A stretch of DNA of 64,000 nucleotides, from assembly GCF_011058155.1 (NCBI RefSeq), contig NZ_JAALFC010000002.1, forward strand, positions 124,001-188,000, written 5' to 3'. The translations under genes and the position numbers were made by a program. The notes beneath the pieces were generated by a model, which saw only the letters and a list, made by a program, of their open reading frames with translations, was not told the DNA's origin and made no database searches. Below are positions 48,133 to 57,313 of the stretch, piece by piece; position 1 is the first letter of the stretch; the number at the start of each line of letters is the position of its first letter. The DNA comes from Litoribacterium kuwaitense. GTDB taxonomy: Bacteria; Bacillota; Bacilli; Bacillales; DSM-28697.

Positions 48133-49189
48133 AGGTCTTTTCTTTATTTTGTGCACCTTTCTTTTGCTACAGTCGAGTTGCGGTGCCACACCTAAAATAC
48201 TTGATGATGTACAACTTGCAACCGTCATCGGGCTTGATCCAGCTGAAAATCATGATGTGAAGATGACCATTTCTTTTCCGGTGTTTAACCCCGACGAGAC
48301 GACAACAAACGAAACGTTTACGACACAAGCGCGAACGTTAAATGAGAACCTTAACGGAGCAGGGGCTCAGTCTTCAAAAGTGATTGAAACTGGAAAACTG
48401 GATACGATTGTGATCAACGAGGAATTAGCGAAGCAAGGCATTACAGACTATCTTGATTTCTTAAAGCGTGGGGCTAATACGGGTGCCAAGCTTTACATTG
48501 TGATCTCGGAAAGCCCGGCTCAAAGTCTGCTTAAAGGAGAATACGCAGCGCAAGACCTAGGCGTTTATTTAGACAGCATGCTGCAACAAAATATGAACAA
48601 AAGAATGATTCCTGAAATGAACCTTCATTTGTATCAATACGCTCTATTTTCTACGGGCGGAGACCCAATCTTGCCGATTTTAAAACAGAGCAAAGATGTC
48701 GTTGAAATTTCTGGAATTGCAATTATGGACAAGGACAAATTTGTCGAAAAAATCCCCTTTGAAGACACTTTTTACTTTAACGCCATTTACGATGATGTAG
48801 CAAAAGGGGCACATCGGGCAAAAGACGAAGAAGGGAATATCGCCTATATTCGACGAATTGATTCAATCCGCACAGTCAATTTTAATAAGAAAGATCATTC
48901 GTTGACGTTGTCTGTTGATATGGAGGGAGAAGTCCTAGAATATACGGGGTCTCATTTTACAGAAGAGCGTAGCAAAGAAGTTGAGGAAAACTTAAAAAAT
49001 CGAATTGAGGAAAAAGGATTACAAATGCTTAAACGTTTTCAAGAATTAAATGTTGATCCACTTGGATTTGGAGATGATATTCAAGGACGTGCAGGCTTTT
49101 CTTGGCAGGAATGGCAGCAAACCTACCCAAACCTAAAAATGAACGTAACCGCGAACGTAATCATTGTAAATAAAGGAATTTCAGAATAA
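48122..49189 (+). CDS. Spore germination lipoprotein subunit C (GerAC family)
   Basis: 355 residues. Lipobox LQSSC in MKRKGLFFILCTFLLLQSSC, then the GerAC core (DDVQLATVIGLDPAEN, and C-terminal ERSKEVEENLKNRIEEKGLQMLKRFQELNVDPLGFGD). Start at 48122 behind GGGGAGGGGAGG; the longer frame is rejected. Completes the A-B-C receptor operon. Stop followed by a strong hairpin. Confidence 0.93.
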   Translation: MKRKGLFFILCTFLLLQSSCGATPKILDDVQLATVIGLDPAENHDVKMTISFPVFNPDETTTNETFTTQARTLNENLNGAGAQSSKVIETGKLDTIVINEELAKQGITDYLDFLKRGANTGAKLYIVISESPAQSLLKGEYAAQDLGVYLDSMLQQNMNKRMIPEMNLHLYQYALFSTGGDPILPILKQSKDVVEISGIAIMDKDKFVEKIPFEDTFYFNAIYDDVAKGAHRAKDEEGNIAYIRRIDSIRTVNFNKKDHSLTLSVDMEGEVLEYTGSHFTEERSKEVEENLKNRIEEKGLQMLKRFQELNVDPLGFGDDIQGRAGFSWQEWQQTYPNLKMNVTANVIIVNKGISE

Positions 49190-49199
49190 GTGATGAAAG

Positions 49200-49227
49200 T
49201 CCCCCTGGAGACAGCGCTCCAGGGGGA
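49200..49227 (+). terminator. Terminator after ger operon
   Basis: Perfect 11-bp TCCCCCTGGAG / CTCCAGGGGGA stem; only a weak T tract (TCTATTT). Confidence 0.75.
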
Positions 49228-49259
49228 TCTATTTGTTGGTGTCATGCTGTATGGCACTT

Positions 49260-49445
49260 TTATTTGGACACAGGGTCATTTTTCGCTTCATCTTGGGCGT
49301 CGGTTTGGCCTTCCGCATAGGCGTCACGGTATAAAGTTTCCATGTACATGTAAACGATCTGCTTTACCTTATTGTCGACATGAAGCATATCTAAATGTTG
49401 ACTGCACTGTTGCATCGTGCGTTTTCCTTGGGAGTGGCTGGTCAT
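49260..49445 (-). CDS. Small protein, unknown
   Basis: 61 residues, begins MTSHSQGKRTMQQCSQHLD, hydrophilic, ending in an acidic tail (GQTDAQDEAKNDPVSK). Strong AAGGAGGG site 7 bases upstream supports translation. Convergent with the germination operon. Some helical content around VDNKVKQIVYMYMETLY. Family not recognised. Confidence 0.6.
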   Translation of the reverse strand: MTSHSQGKRTMQQCSQHLDMLHVDNKVKQIVYMYMETLYRDAYAEGQTDAQDEAKNDPVSK

Positions 49446-49693
49446 TCGAAACCCTCCTTGTACCCATGATATGTTCTATTATACGAATAAGCGATTCTTA
49501 TTGTATATAGGACATTTAGAGGAAATTTGTCGGAATGATAAAAAGACTATGGATTTTTAGATTTCAGTGTCGTCGATATTCAGAAATTCTTTGTCGCAGA
49601 TTGTTATTCATTGAAAAACGCAAAGAGTTTGCTTACACTTGTTTAGAGTGAAAAAAGGTGGAGACACCAAATTATACTAGGGGAGAGAGATAT

Positions 49694-50959
49694 ATGAAAA
49701 AGATTGCTGCAATGATAACAGCATTTCTCGTCGTATTGGCGCCTTTAATTCCTGCCAGTGCCGACAGCGGAGACGTTTATCAGACTGATGACGTACTCGG
49801 ACGAGGGGAATTTTTTAACCAAATCACTGAGCAGCTAGATGTTGAGCCAAATGATGAGCCTTTTTTCTGGCCAGCAGATATTGATGAAACATCGCCATAC
49901 GCTGATTCAGTGAAAGCGCTCATGCAAAGAGGCGTTTTGGAAGGATATCCAGGAAACAAAATTCAGCCAGAGCGTCCACTTTTTGATATTGAAGCCGCGG
50001 CGATCTTAGCCCGATTACTTCATGTTGATGAAGATACAGCTGTGGCGGATCTAGTAGATACTTTTGGTCTGTCTATTGAGGACGGCACGTTTACAACCCA
50101 AACAGAAGTCGATGAAATCTTTACGAAAGCACTTGTGAGCGATGAAAGCGCCTTGGAATGGGTGAATCGTTCCACTGAAGCGTCTATCGATGTTGCGTCT
50201 TTTAACGCAAGTGCAGATATGACAATGGAAATGAAGTTTGATGACGAAACGATGCAAATGATGGAAGAATTAGGCGAAGAAGCAGCTGCTATGTTTTCTA
50301 TGGATGCGACATTTGACATGAGTGTTGATTTAGACACTGGAATTCACCAAGTCATTACGGTACAAATGCCGTTTGAAGACCCTGAGCTTCCAGCTGAAAT
50401 GACAATTGAGCAGTATCTAGTAGAAGATGGGATTTACATGTCCATTCCTCTTTCAGAATCTGGTGAGAAAGAATGGATGAAGATCCCAGCAGATGAAGCT
50501 TACACAATGCCATTCGATGAAATGCTTACAATGCAGGCAGACAGCCTTGAGTTTTATGAGCAGCTCAACAATGAGTTTTTCTTCTACAAAGATTTAGGCG
50601 AAGAAGACGGCTTGCGTAACATTGCATTTCGCGGTGTCATTCCTTCGATCACTGAACTTTTAGAAGCATTGCAAATGCAAATGGGTGAGGAAGAGCTTTC
50701 CCTAGAAATGATGATGCCAGGAGATGCATCTGTTGGTATGAGCGGTCAAATGTGGATTGAAGAGAGTTCTGCGGCTGTTACTCGTCAAGTCGCTGACATG
50801 ACGATTTCAATGGATGAGGAATCTATGGGCTTTTCCGGCATGGATATTTTCTTTGACATGACAATGACGGATTATAATGAAGCCGGCCCAATTGAATTAC
50901 CAGAAGCAGCAGAAAATGCTGAAGAGCTATCTTTTGAAGATACAATGATGGTTGAATAA
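49694..50959 (+). CDS. Secreted protein with SLH-like N-terminus and large acidic domain
   Basis: 421 residues. Signal peptide MKKIAAMITAFLVVLAPLIPASA, an S-layer homology-like segment (PADIDETSPYADSVKALMQRGVLEGYPGNKIQPERPLFDIEAAAILARLL), then a domain of about 250 residues with repeated DMTMEMKFDDETMQMM-type acidic/Met-rich strands, resembling DUF6612-type lipoprotein domains. Highly acidic, as expected for a surface protein of a halotolerant cell. Start 49694 behind AGGGGAGAG. Anchored to the wall if the SLH motif is functional. Confidence 0.75.
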   Translation: MKKIAAMITAFLVVLAPLIPASADSGDVYQTDDVLGRGEFFNQITEQLDVEPNDEPFFWPADIDETSPYADSVKALMQRGVLEGYPGNKIQPERPLFDIEAAAILARLLHVDEDTAVADLVDTFGLSIEDGTFTTQTEVDEIFTKALVSDESALEWVNRSTEASIDVASFNASADMTMEMKFDDETMQMMEELGEEAAAMFSMDATFDMSVDLDTGIHQVITVQMPFEDPELPAEMTIEQYLVEDGIYMSIPLSESGEKEWMKIPADEAYTMPFDEMLTMQADSLEFYEQLNNEFFFYKDLGEEDGLRNIAFRGVIPSITELLEALQMQMGEEELSLEMMMPGDASVGMSGQMWIEESSAAVTRQVADMTISMDEESMGFSGMDIFFDMTMTDYNEAGPIELPEAAENAEELSFEDTMMVE

Positions 50960-50978
50960 GAATCGAATCTTTACTCAG

Positions 50979-51011
50979 AAGGCCTTCGTCTACGGACGAA
51001 GGCTTTTTTTT
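50979..51011 (+). terminator. Terminator after SLH-like protein
   Basis: GCCTTCGTC / GACGAAGGC stem and T8. Confidence 0.9.
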
Positions 51012-51087
51012 ATACAAGTCTAAATCTCAATGCATACCGGGAGATAAGCAACGGGCGTGTCTAGCGAGGAGTAGGTCGGTTTTTGAA

Positions 51088-51414
51088 CTAGAGATGCTTT
51101 TTTTCAAAGTTTTCTTTGCGGTGCAATTCTTTTACAAAGGCGTCAATTTTGAGAAGGTTTTCTTCAGAGAGCTCACCTACGTAAACAAAGCGCCCTCTTA
51201 ATGGGGAGTTTAATGGGCTTTGTCTGCCAACAAGCTCGTCTAACGAAACATTAAAAAGGTCAGCGAGCTGACATAAAATAGAAAGGCTCGGCTGTCTGCG
51301 ACCATTTTCATAGTTTCCATAGGCTTGAGGTGTTAATCCTAATTGATCAGCTATGGCTTGTCGCGAAACATTATGTTCTTGTCGGATGCGCTGTAGATTG
51401 ATAGGGGTCATCAT
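51088..51414 (-). CDS. XRE family transcriptional regulator
   Basis: 108 residues. N-terminal Cro/C1-type helix-turn-helix (LQRIRQEHNVSRQAIADQLGLTPQAYGNYENGRRQPSLSILCQLADLFNVSLDELVGRQ) and a short C-terminal tail with a helical dimerisation stretch. Single gene; targets unknown. The surrounding 50-52 kb region contains several orphan small genes and no phage genes, so not evidently a prophage repressor. Confidence 0.9.
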   Translation of the reverse strand: MMTPINLQRIRQEHNVSRQAIADQLGLTPQAYGNYENGRRQPSLSILCQLADLFNVSLDELVGRQSPLNSPLRGRFVYVGELSEENLLKIDAFVKELHRKENFEKKHL

Positions 51415-51609
51415 GCAACTATCCTTTCTAGCGATTTTGGCACAAGTCTTTTCGACTATCGGAAGGTCATAAAAATATAAAATAAGGACTATTTCATGTT
51501 GAATTGCTTATTCGAGGGTGTATATATGCCTATTCTGTATATTTGTTCGGCAAAAGTCAATTATTTTTATGTGCCAAAACGGCTAAATTGAATCTCTTGG
51601 GTAATTTTC

Positions 51610-51759
51610 TTAAGTCGAGTGTAAAATGTGATTGATCAACTGTTTCAGCTCGTAGATGGATTCTGATAGCGGATAATCCTTCGCGCGGTTCTCACTTCGT
51701 TCAATAAACTGATAAAGCTCTTTTTTGAGAAGAAAAAGCTTTTGATTTGATGCCTCCAT
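51610..51759 (-). CDS. Small helical protein, Spo0E-like layout but motif degenerate
   Basis: 49 residues starting MEASNQKLFLLKKELY with AAAGGAGGAG 9 bases upstream (the frame is open far upstream but the ribosome-binding site fixes this start). Layout of two helices resembles Spo0E-family aspartyl-phosphate phosphatases, but the family motif SQELD is replaced by a segment ending YELKQLI, so the catalytic Asp is absent. Either a degenerate Spo0E relative or unrelated. Confidence 0.5.
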   Translation of the reverse strand: MEASNQKLFLLKKELYQFIERSENRAKDYPLSESIYELKQLINHILHST

Positions 51760-51971
51760 CAGTCTGCTCCTCCTTTCAATTGACCATTGTATTATAAGCA
51801 ACCCTTCCCTCTTGTGTGCATTGCTTTCAAAAGGCACGGCGTAGAGCATATAAAAACACGACGAAATGGCCACATTACGGTAGAATAAGCCAAAGAAAAA
51901 AGTGCTTTTTTGCAAAGTCAAAATGAGCTATTTTACTATCAAAGGATAATGTTTCATTTATGTAAAAAAAA
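51760..51971. other. AT-rich spacer upstream of candidate small RNA
   Basis: About 210 bases with no supported gene; contains the promoter of the minus-strand 49-residue gene and, at its right end, the start of the promoter of the candidate RNA. Confidence 0.4.
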
Positions 51972-52000
51972 TTGGCTGTGATGCAAAACTGTGGTAATAT
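51972..52000 (+). promoter_or_regulatory. Sigma-A-type promoter for the candidate small RNA
   Basis: TTGGCT (-35), 17-base spacer, TAATAT (-10) with TG upstream of the -10. Confidence 0.5.
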
Positions 52001-52006
52001 ATCCAT

Positions 52007-52136
52007 ATACGCCATGATCATATATAGATATACGGAGAGCAGTGCGGCAACACTGCTCTCTTCCTTAAAGCCGAACGATTCAGGCTGCTTCTTTTTAAAG
52101 GTTGTTGAGCTATCCTACAATGGGTAGCTCTTTTTA
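52007..52136 (+). ncRNA. Candidate small RNA with two hairpins
   Basis: Promoter just upstream, no reading frame with a ribosome-binding site, a perfect 10-bp hairpin (GAGAGCAGTG, loop CGGCAA, CACTGCTCTC; 52035-52060), then a terminator hairpin GAGCTATCC / GGGTAGCTC (52107-52130, one wobble pair) with T5. About 130 nt. It ends about 170 bases before ssbB, so it is more likely independent than a leader. Class not recognised. Confidence 0.5.
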
Positions 52137-52305
52137 TCTTGTCACCTTTTTAGCAGCTTAACGATTTGGTCAAAAGAGCGATAATTCGATGTCTATAGTT
52201 TTTGAAACAATCTGGCATTTAGGCAGGCAAAACAGAAAAAAGGAGATTGGTCTACGTCAAGGCAGTCGTGTTACTTTCTAAGTCATATCCTCCAATTAGA
52301 AAGGA

Positions 52306-52680
52306 ATGAGTCTTATCGTTAACCAAATGCTCTTAGTCGGTAGACTGACGCGCCCCCCAGAGCTTCGATATACGACAAATGAAGGGGTGGCGATGACCCG
52401 CTTCATGCTCGCTGTAAACCGTTCATTCAAAAATAATGAAGGTGAGTACGACGTTGATTTTATTCCATGCACAGCGTGGCGTACGCTTGCAGAGACGACC
52501 GCTGAATATTGTGAGAAAGGGTCTCTCGTTGCTGTGACAGGGCGGTTGCGTTCTTACACGTTTGAAAGTGACAATGGACAAAAGGTCGAACAGTTAGAAA
52601 TTGTTGCGAGTTCAGTGCAGTTTCTTGAGTCAAAAGAAGTACGGGAAAAGCGAAAGGCGCAGCAAACCCCGTTTTCATAA
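52306..52680 (+). CDS. ssbB: Single-stranded DNA-binding protein, SsbB type
   Basis: 124 residues, OB fold. LLVGRLTRPPELRYTTNEGVAMTRFMLAVNRSFKN, TAWRTLAETTAEYCEKGSLVAVTGRL are SSB motifs. No acidic C-terminal DDDIPF tail, as in competence-associated SsbB rather than SsbA. GAAAGGA abuts the ATG, so the true start may be a nearby codon such as ATG 52327. Linked here to a chromosome end region with com genes 8 kb away; single-stranded DNA protection during transformation is the likely role. Confidence 0.88.
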   Translation: MSLIVNQMLLVGRLTRPPELRYTTNEGVAMTRFMLAVNRSFKNNEGEYDVDFIPCTAWRTLAETTAEYCEKGSLVAVTGRLRSYTFESDNGQKVEQLEIVASSVQFLESKEVREKRKAQQTPFS

Positions 52681-52825
52681 GTTTGAAAATAGGTCGATTG
52701 ATTGACGTTTTTGGAAGAAAACTGAAGAAATTTCTCTCTTGCTATTAAATTGTCAGCGAAATATGTCGATGAAAAAATGACGATGAGCTAAAGACGGTTT
52801 AAAGAAAAAGAGAGGGGCTTTGAGT

Positions 52826-55162
52826 ATGGGAATCCGTGGAAAACTGCTCACAACTATGGTCTTAGTCATCACTATCCCGTTAATTGTGTTAGGGACTGTG
52901 ATTTTTATGCAAACATCAACAGGGATGCAAGAAAATACGCAAAACCATTTGCAAACAGAAATGGGGTTAAAAATCAATAATGCGGAAACGGTCAACTCGC
53001 GTATGGCCGAGGTGACGACGCAAATCTTACTGAACAACAGTATTCAAGAGGGTTTGGCTCATTTTAATGCAGGGGAATTAAGCTATGATACATTACAATT
53101 CAGACAGGAGACGGAAGACTTCTTATTTTCTTTAACACACGGTAATGATCTTATTGCAAATGTTGCCTTAATTAAAGCGGATGGCTCGATGATTACGAGC
53201 AGGGGGCAATCTTCTTTGTTGTCTGAAGAAGAATTAAATAACCTTAACAATCAGGATTGGTATAAAAGGGCGGAAGAGCTTTCAGGAAAAGGGTTTTGGG
53301 TAGCCTCTGAAGAGGACTTCGTCGAAGAGGGAGAGCGCGTCAGCTATGTTCGTTTGCTGAACAGCATGAGTAGTAGTGATCCGTTAGCAGTGATCCGGAT
53401 TTCCATTCATCCAGATCAATTGTTAACCTCTTTAGGGCAAGCTGAAGAAAATATTGAAGACGCCTTAGCCAGAGGAGAAACTGAAGAAGGCGAGACAACT
53501 GACTCATCGACACAACCGAGGGGTGTCGTTTACAACGAAAACACAGGAGTCAATTTTATCGTCTTAAATAAAAACAATCAAAATTTTTTGAATCCAAATG
53601 AACCACTTCATGAGGATTTCATTCAAGAAATTCAAGAAATAGAGCTAGAAAGAGATCAGCCAGTCATCCAAAGTATAAATGTAGATGGAGAAGAGCAAAT
53701 CGCTGTACTTCAAAACGTTAAAGGAACAGATTTGACCTTAGCGAGTGTCATTCCTCTCACGCACATACTCGGTAGTGTAAATACGGTGAAAATATGGACG
53801 ATTGTTACAGGCATTATTTTAGTTTTGTTAGCACTTGTGATCGGCACTTTGATGGCAATCCATATTACTCGACCGTTAAATCAATTAAGAGACGCAATGA
53901 AAAAGGTAGAGGATGGAGATTTAACTGTAAAGGCAGATATAAAAGCCAAAGGAGAGATTCAACAACTTGCTGGCAGCTTTAATACGATGGTCTCTCAACT
54001 AGCAACAGTTGTCCTCAGTGTTAAGGAGGCGACGACAGGATTGAAGACCTCCAGTGATCGCCTGACAGTCAATTCAGCTACGGTTAATCAAGCATCAAAT
54101 GAAATCTCTCAAGCGGTTGAACAAATTGCAGTTGGCGCCAGCGACCAATCTGAGTCGGTGAATGCTGGTGCAAGTATTACCGACACGCTCTCTGAGAAAA
54201 TTCAAGAAGTCGTTGCGTCGATTCAAACGGTTCGTCAATCGGCAATGAATGCGGAAAAAGCAGGGAATGAAGGACAGCAAAAAGTCACTTATTTAACCGA
54301 ATCATCATCAGAAAGCATGAGTCGACTTCAGGAAATGGCTGCTGAAATCGAAACGCTTGAAAAAGAGTCTGAAAAAATTGATTCGATTGTTGAAACAATT
54401 ACTGACATTGCTAATCAAACGAATTTACTGGCATTAAATGCATCGATTGAGGCGGCACGTGTCGGTGAAGCCGGTCGTGGCTTTGCGGTTGTCGCTACTG
54501 AAATTCGACACCTTGCAGAGCAAGTGCAAACTGCTTCGCAAGAAATTGCGCATATCGTTCATTCAACGCGGTCAGATATGAATCGTGTAGCCGGTCAGAT
54601 GAATGAGGTTCGCACGTTATTTGAGTCACAAGGTGAACTGATTGATTCCAACGCGGATGCGTTCACACAAATCATTACTGGGATTGATGATGTCAAACAC
54701 GAAATGGCTCAGTTAGATGAGGGAGCAAAAGAGATGCTGACGTATCGTGAGCAGATTGTTGAAATGATGGAGCTCAGCGCAAATGTGTCTGAAGAGACAG
54801 CAGCGACTTGTGAAGAGGTGTCTGCATCTGCCGAGGAGCAAATGGCATCTGTCAGTGAACTAACGCATCAAATTAAAGAAATGGACCATGAAATTAATGA
54901 TTTACAAGGTCGAATTTCTTCCTTTCATATTGAAGAACAACCGCACATGCACGAACGAAAAATGAGTGATCACACAGCACTTCAGCTAGTCGAAGACGAC
55001 GTCGTAGAAGAAATTGCTTCAACGAGTGATCATGAGGATGATTACGAGTCATCGTCTTATGATAGTAAAGAAGACGGTGTTCCGGAAAGTGAGTTCACTG
55101 AGCAATCCGACCAGCATCACGTTGAAGAAAACAATGAAGAAAAAGATCACACGCAACGATAA
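52826..55162 (+). CDS. Methyl-accepting chemotaxis protein
   Basis: About 778 residues. Membrane helix 1 ([20 protein letters not shown]), extracellular Cache-like sensor to about 310, helix 2 ([23 protein letters not shown]), HAMP ([25 protein letters not shown]), then the MA signalling domain with the conserved hairpin tip [42 protein letters not shown]. The last 65 residues form a very acidic, Ser/Asp/Glu/His-rich tail without the CheR/CheB tethering pentapeptide. ATG 52826 spaced from GAGGGG; TTG 52820 is also in frame. Confidence 0.94.
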   Translation: MGIRGKLLTTMVLVITIPLIVLGTVIFMQTSTGMQENTQNHLQTEMGLKINNAETVNSRMAEVTTQILLNNSIQEGLAHFNAGELSYDTLQFRQETEDFLFSLTHGNDLIANVALIKADGSMITSRGQSSLLSEEELNNLNNQDWYKRAEELSGKGFWVASEEDFVEEGERVSYVRLLNSMSSSDPLAVIRISIHPDQLLTSLGQAEENIEDALARGETEEGETTDSSTQPRGVVYNENTGVNFIVLNKNNQNFLNPNEPLHEDFIQEIQEIELERDQPVIQSINVDGEEQIAVLQNVKGTDLTLASVIPLTHILGSVNTVKIWTIVTGIILVLLALVIGTLMAIHITRPLNQLRDAMKKVEDGDLTVKADIKAKGEIQQLAGSFNTMVSQLATVVLSVKEATTGLKTSSDRLTVNSATVNQASNEISQAVEQIAVGASDQSESVNAGASITDTLSEKIQEVVASIQTVRQSAMNAEKAGNEGQQKVTYLTESSSESMSRLQEMAAEIETLEKESEKIDSIVETITDIANQTNLLALNASIEAARVGEAGRGFAVVATEIRHLAEQVQTASQEIAHIVHSTRSDMNRVAGQMNEVRTLFESQGELIDSNADAFTQIITGIDDVKHEMAQLDEGAKEMLTYREQIVEMMELSANVSEETAATCEEVSASAEEQMASVSELTHQIKEMDHEINDLQGRISSFHIEEQPHMHERKMSDHTALQLVEDDVVEEIASTSDHEDDYESSSYDSKEDGVPESEFTEQSDQHHVEENNEEKDHTQR

Positions 55163-55189
55163 AAACAGAAATATATGCCTCATCTGTGA

Positions 55190-55231
55190 ACTGCACCTCA
55201 ATTGTTAGATGTATCGGGGGTGCAGTTTTTC
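55190..55231 (+). terminator. Terminator after chemoreceptor
   Basis: AACTGCACC / GGTGCAGTT stem with T5 and a long loop. Confidence 0.8.
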
Positions 55232-55356
55232 GCTGAATCTTCCTTGCAGGTGATAAAGTCTTTCTCAAATGCTTCTTTTTTCATGAATGAGGTGCAGTTA
55301 ACCTTTTCAGAACGGAAGCCATTTGTTATGATGGAAGTAAGCTACATATAAGTGTT

Positions 55357-55374
55357 AATGTAATGCATTACATT
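55357..55374. promoter_or_regulatory. Perfect 18-bp palindrome, operator candidate
   Basis: AATGTAATGCATTACATT, exactly self-complementary, 16 bases upstream of the ATG and touching the ribosome-binding site of the first sugar isomerase gene; a repressor bound here would block initiation. Confidence 0.55.
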
Positions 55375-55389
55375 TAGAGGAGGAGTACG

Positions 55390-56127
55390 ATGGCAGCAAA
55401 ATTAGGCTTACAACTGTTTACACTGCGAGAAGAATGTGCAGAGGACTTCGTTGGAACACTCGAGAAGGTGGCGGCTTTAGGTTACGAAGGGGTAGAATTT
55501 GCCGGGTACTATGGTATGTCAGCGGCAGATTTAAAACACGAGTTGGATCGACTTAATTTGACAGCGATTTCAGCGCATGTACCTATTCCACAGCTACGCG
55601 ATAACCTTGCTGATACGATTGCTTATCAAAAGGCAATCGGTGCAAAGTATATCGTTTGTCCTTACCTTAGTGAAGAAGATCGTCAAAAGTACAAGGAGCT
55701 TGTTCCTTTATTTAAAGAAGTGGCCGCGGCTTGTCAAAAAGAAGGGATGACCTTTGGGTACCATCATCATGATTTCGAGCTGGAGCCATACGAAGGGACG
55801 GACGGTTTAAGCTATTTGCTTACTCATTTGTCAGCCGAAGAGCTTATTGCTGAATTTGATGTGTATTGGCTTCGTAAAGCTGGAAAATCACCAGTGGAAT
55901 GGTTGCGGGCCCACAAAGGACGTACTCCACTCGTTCATTTAAAAGATATGACGCAAGACGGCTCCTTTGCAGCGCTTGGAGAAGGGGATACAGACATTCA
56001 AGCCATTCTGGCAGAAGAGAAAAGCAGTGAGGTAGAATGGTGGATTGTTGAGCAAGATGTGACACCTGGCCCTGCGCTTGAATCTGTCGCAAAAAGCAGA
56101 GAATATTTGAAGACGATTTACAGATAA
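55390..56127 (+). CDS. Sugar phosphate isomerase/epimerase family protein 1
   Basis: 245 residues, AP-endonuclease-2 TIM barrel (LGLQLFTLREECAEDF, VEFAGYYGMSA, HHHDFELEPYEG, AEFDVYWLRKAGKSPVEWL, HLKDMT). The HDFE and HLKD motifs match the metal-binding site of the family (xylose isomerase-like/IolE-like). AGGAGGAG site. Forms a pair with the next gene; substrate unknown. Confidence 0.9.
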   Translation: MAAKLGLQLFTLREECAEDFVGTLEKVAALGYEGVEFAGYYGMSAADLKHELDRLNLTAISAHVPIPQLRDNLADTIAYQKAIGAKYIVCPYLSEEDRQKYKELVPLFKEVAAACQKEGMTFGYHHHDFELEPYEGTDGLSYLLTHLSAEELIAEFDVYWLRKAGKSPVEWLRAHKGRTPLVHLKDMTQDGSFAALGEGDTDIQAILAEEKSSEVEWWIVEQDVTPGPALESVAKSREYLKTIYR

Positions 56128-56167
56128 ACTAAATATAGAAAACCATTTGAAGTTGAAAGGAGAAATA

Positions 56168-57142
56168 ATGATGAAACTTGGTGTTTTTACAGTACTTTAT
56201 CAAGACTTAGCTTTTGAAGACATGCTTGATAAAGTGAAAGCGATGGGGATTGAAGCTGTAGAAGTAGGTACAGGAGCATATCCTGGACAGGCTCACGCAC
56301 CTCTTGAAGATTTGTTGGCAGATGACGCAAAAGTTAAAGCGTTTCAAGAAGCCATTACCTCAAGAGGTCTCACTTTAAGCGGGTTAAGTTTTCATGGAAA
56401 CCCATTGCATCCAGATCCTGAATTCGCAAAAAAATCTCATGAAAGCTGGAGAAATACGGTCCTATTGGCTGAGAAGCTAGGTCTTGATGTTGTCAACGGA
56501 TTTTCTGGATGCCCAGGAGACTCTGAAACTTCGAAAAATCCAAACTGGGTCACGTGTGCCTGGCCTCCTGAATATGCTGAGGTTTTAGAGTGGCAATGGA
56601 CAGAAAAAGTAATTCCTTATTGGCAAGAGGAAGCTGCTTTTGCAAAGGAACATGGTATTCAAAAAATTGCTTTTGAAATGCATCCAGGATTTGTTGTTTA
56701 TAATCCGGAGACACTCTTACGTTTGCGGGCGGCCGTCGGTGACATCATTGGAGCAAACTTTGATCCAAGTCACCTCGTTTGGCAAGGAATCGATCCTGTT
56801 GAAGCGATAAAGCATCTTGGCAAAGAAAATGCAATTTTCCACTTCCACGCGAAGGACGTTTATGTAGATGAAGCGAATAAGAGCATTAATGGTGTCCTCG
56901 ATACGAAGCATTACGGTCAAGTCTTAGATCGTTCATGGACGTTCCGTACGTGCGGCTACGGACAAAACGAAAAGCTTTGGCGGGACATGATTTCTGCGTT
57001 ACAGATGGTCAATTACGATTATGTCATGTCAATTGAGCATGAGGACATGCTTGCTTCCATTGATGAAGGGCTCCAAAGTGCCATTGATTTCTTAAAGCCT
57101 TTACTATTTACAGAAAAACCAGCGGAAGCTTGGTGGGCATAA
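56168..57142 (+). CDS. Sugar phosphate isomerase/epimerase family protein 2
   Basis: 324 residues, xylose isomerase-like TIM barrel, longer than the upstream paralog (324 vs 245). MKLGVFTVLYQDLAFEDML; FSGCPGDSETSKNPNWV; EMHPGFVVYNPE and NFDPSHLVWQGIDPVEAI; FHFHAKDVYVDE. Similar to inositol-catabolism-like or sugar-diolase enzymes. ATG 56168 behind AAAGGAG. Both genes are probably regulated by the upstream palindrome. No transporter adjacent. Confidence 0.9.
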   Translation: MMKLGVFTVLYQDLAFEDMLDKVKAMGIEAVEVGTGAYPGQAHAPLEDLLADDAKVKAFQEAITSRGLTLSGLSFHGNPLHPDPEFAKKSHESWRNTVLLAEKLGLDVVNGFSGCPGDSETSKNPNWVTCAWPPEYAEVLEWQWTEKVIPYWQEEAAFAKEHGIQKIAFEMHPGFVVYNPETLLRLRAAVGDIIGANFDPSHLVWQGIDPVEAIKHLGKENAIFHFHAKDVYVDEANKSINGVLDTKHYGQVLDRSWTFRTCGYGQNEKLWRDMISALQMVNYDYVMSIEHEDMLASIDEGLQSAIDFLKPLLFTEKPAEAWWA

Positions 57143-57150
57143 ATTAAATT

Positions 57151-57184
57151 ACACCGCGGCTGAAATAAAAAGTCGCGGTGTTTT
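57151..57184 (+). terminator. Terminator after isomerase pair
   Basis: ACACCGCG / CGCGGTGT stem with TTTT. Confidence 0.8.
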
Positions 57185-57313
57185 GCGTTGTTGAATACAC
57201 TGGGCGTCCCGAACATCATGATTGCTTCAAAATCTCCAGATTCCTCATCGTCTAAAGCATGGTATACTGTAGTGTAACGTACATAAAATCTTCAAAGTAG
57301 GAGTGGCCATACA

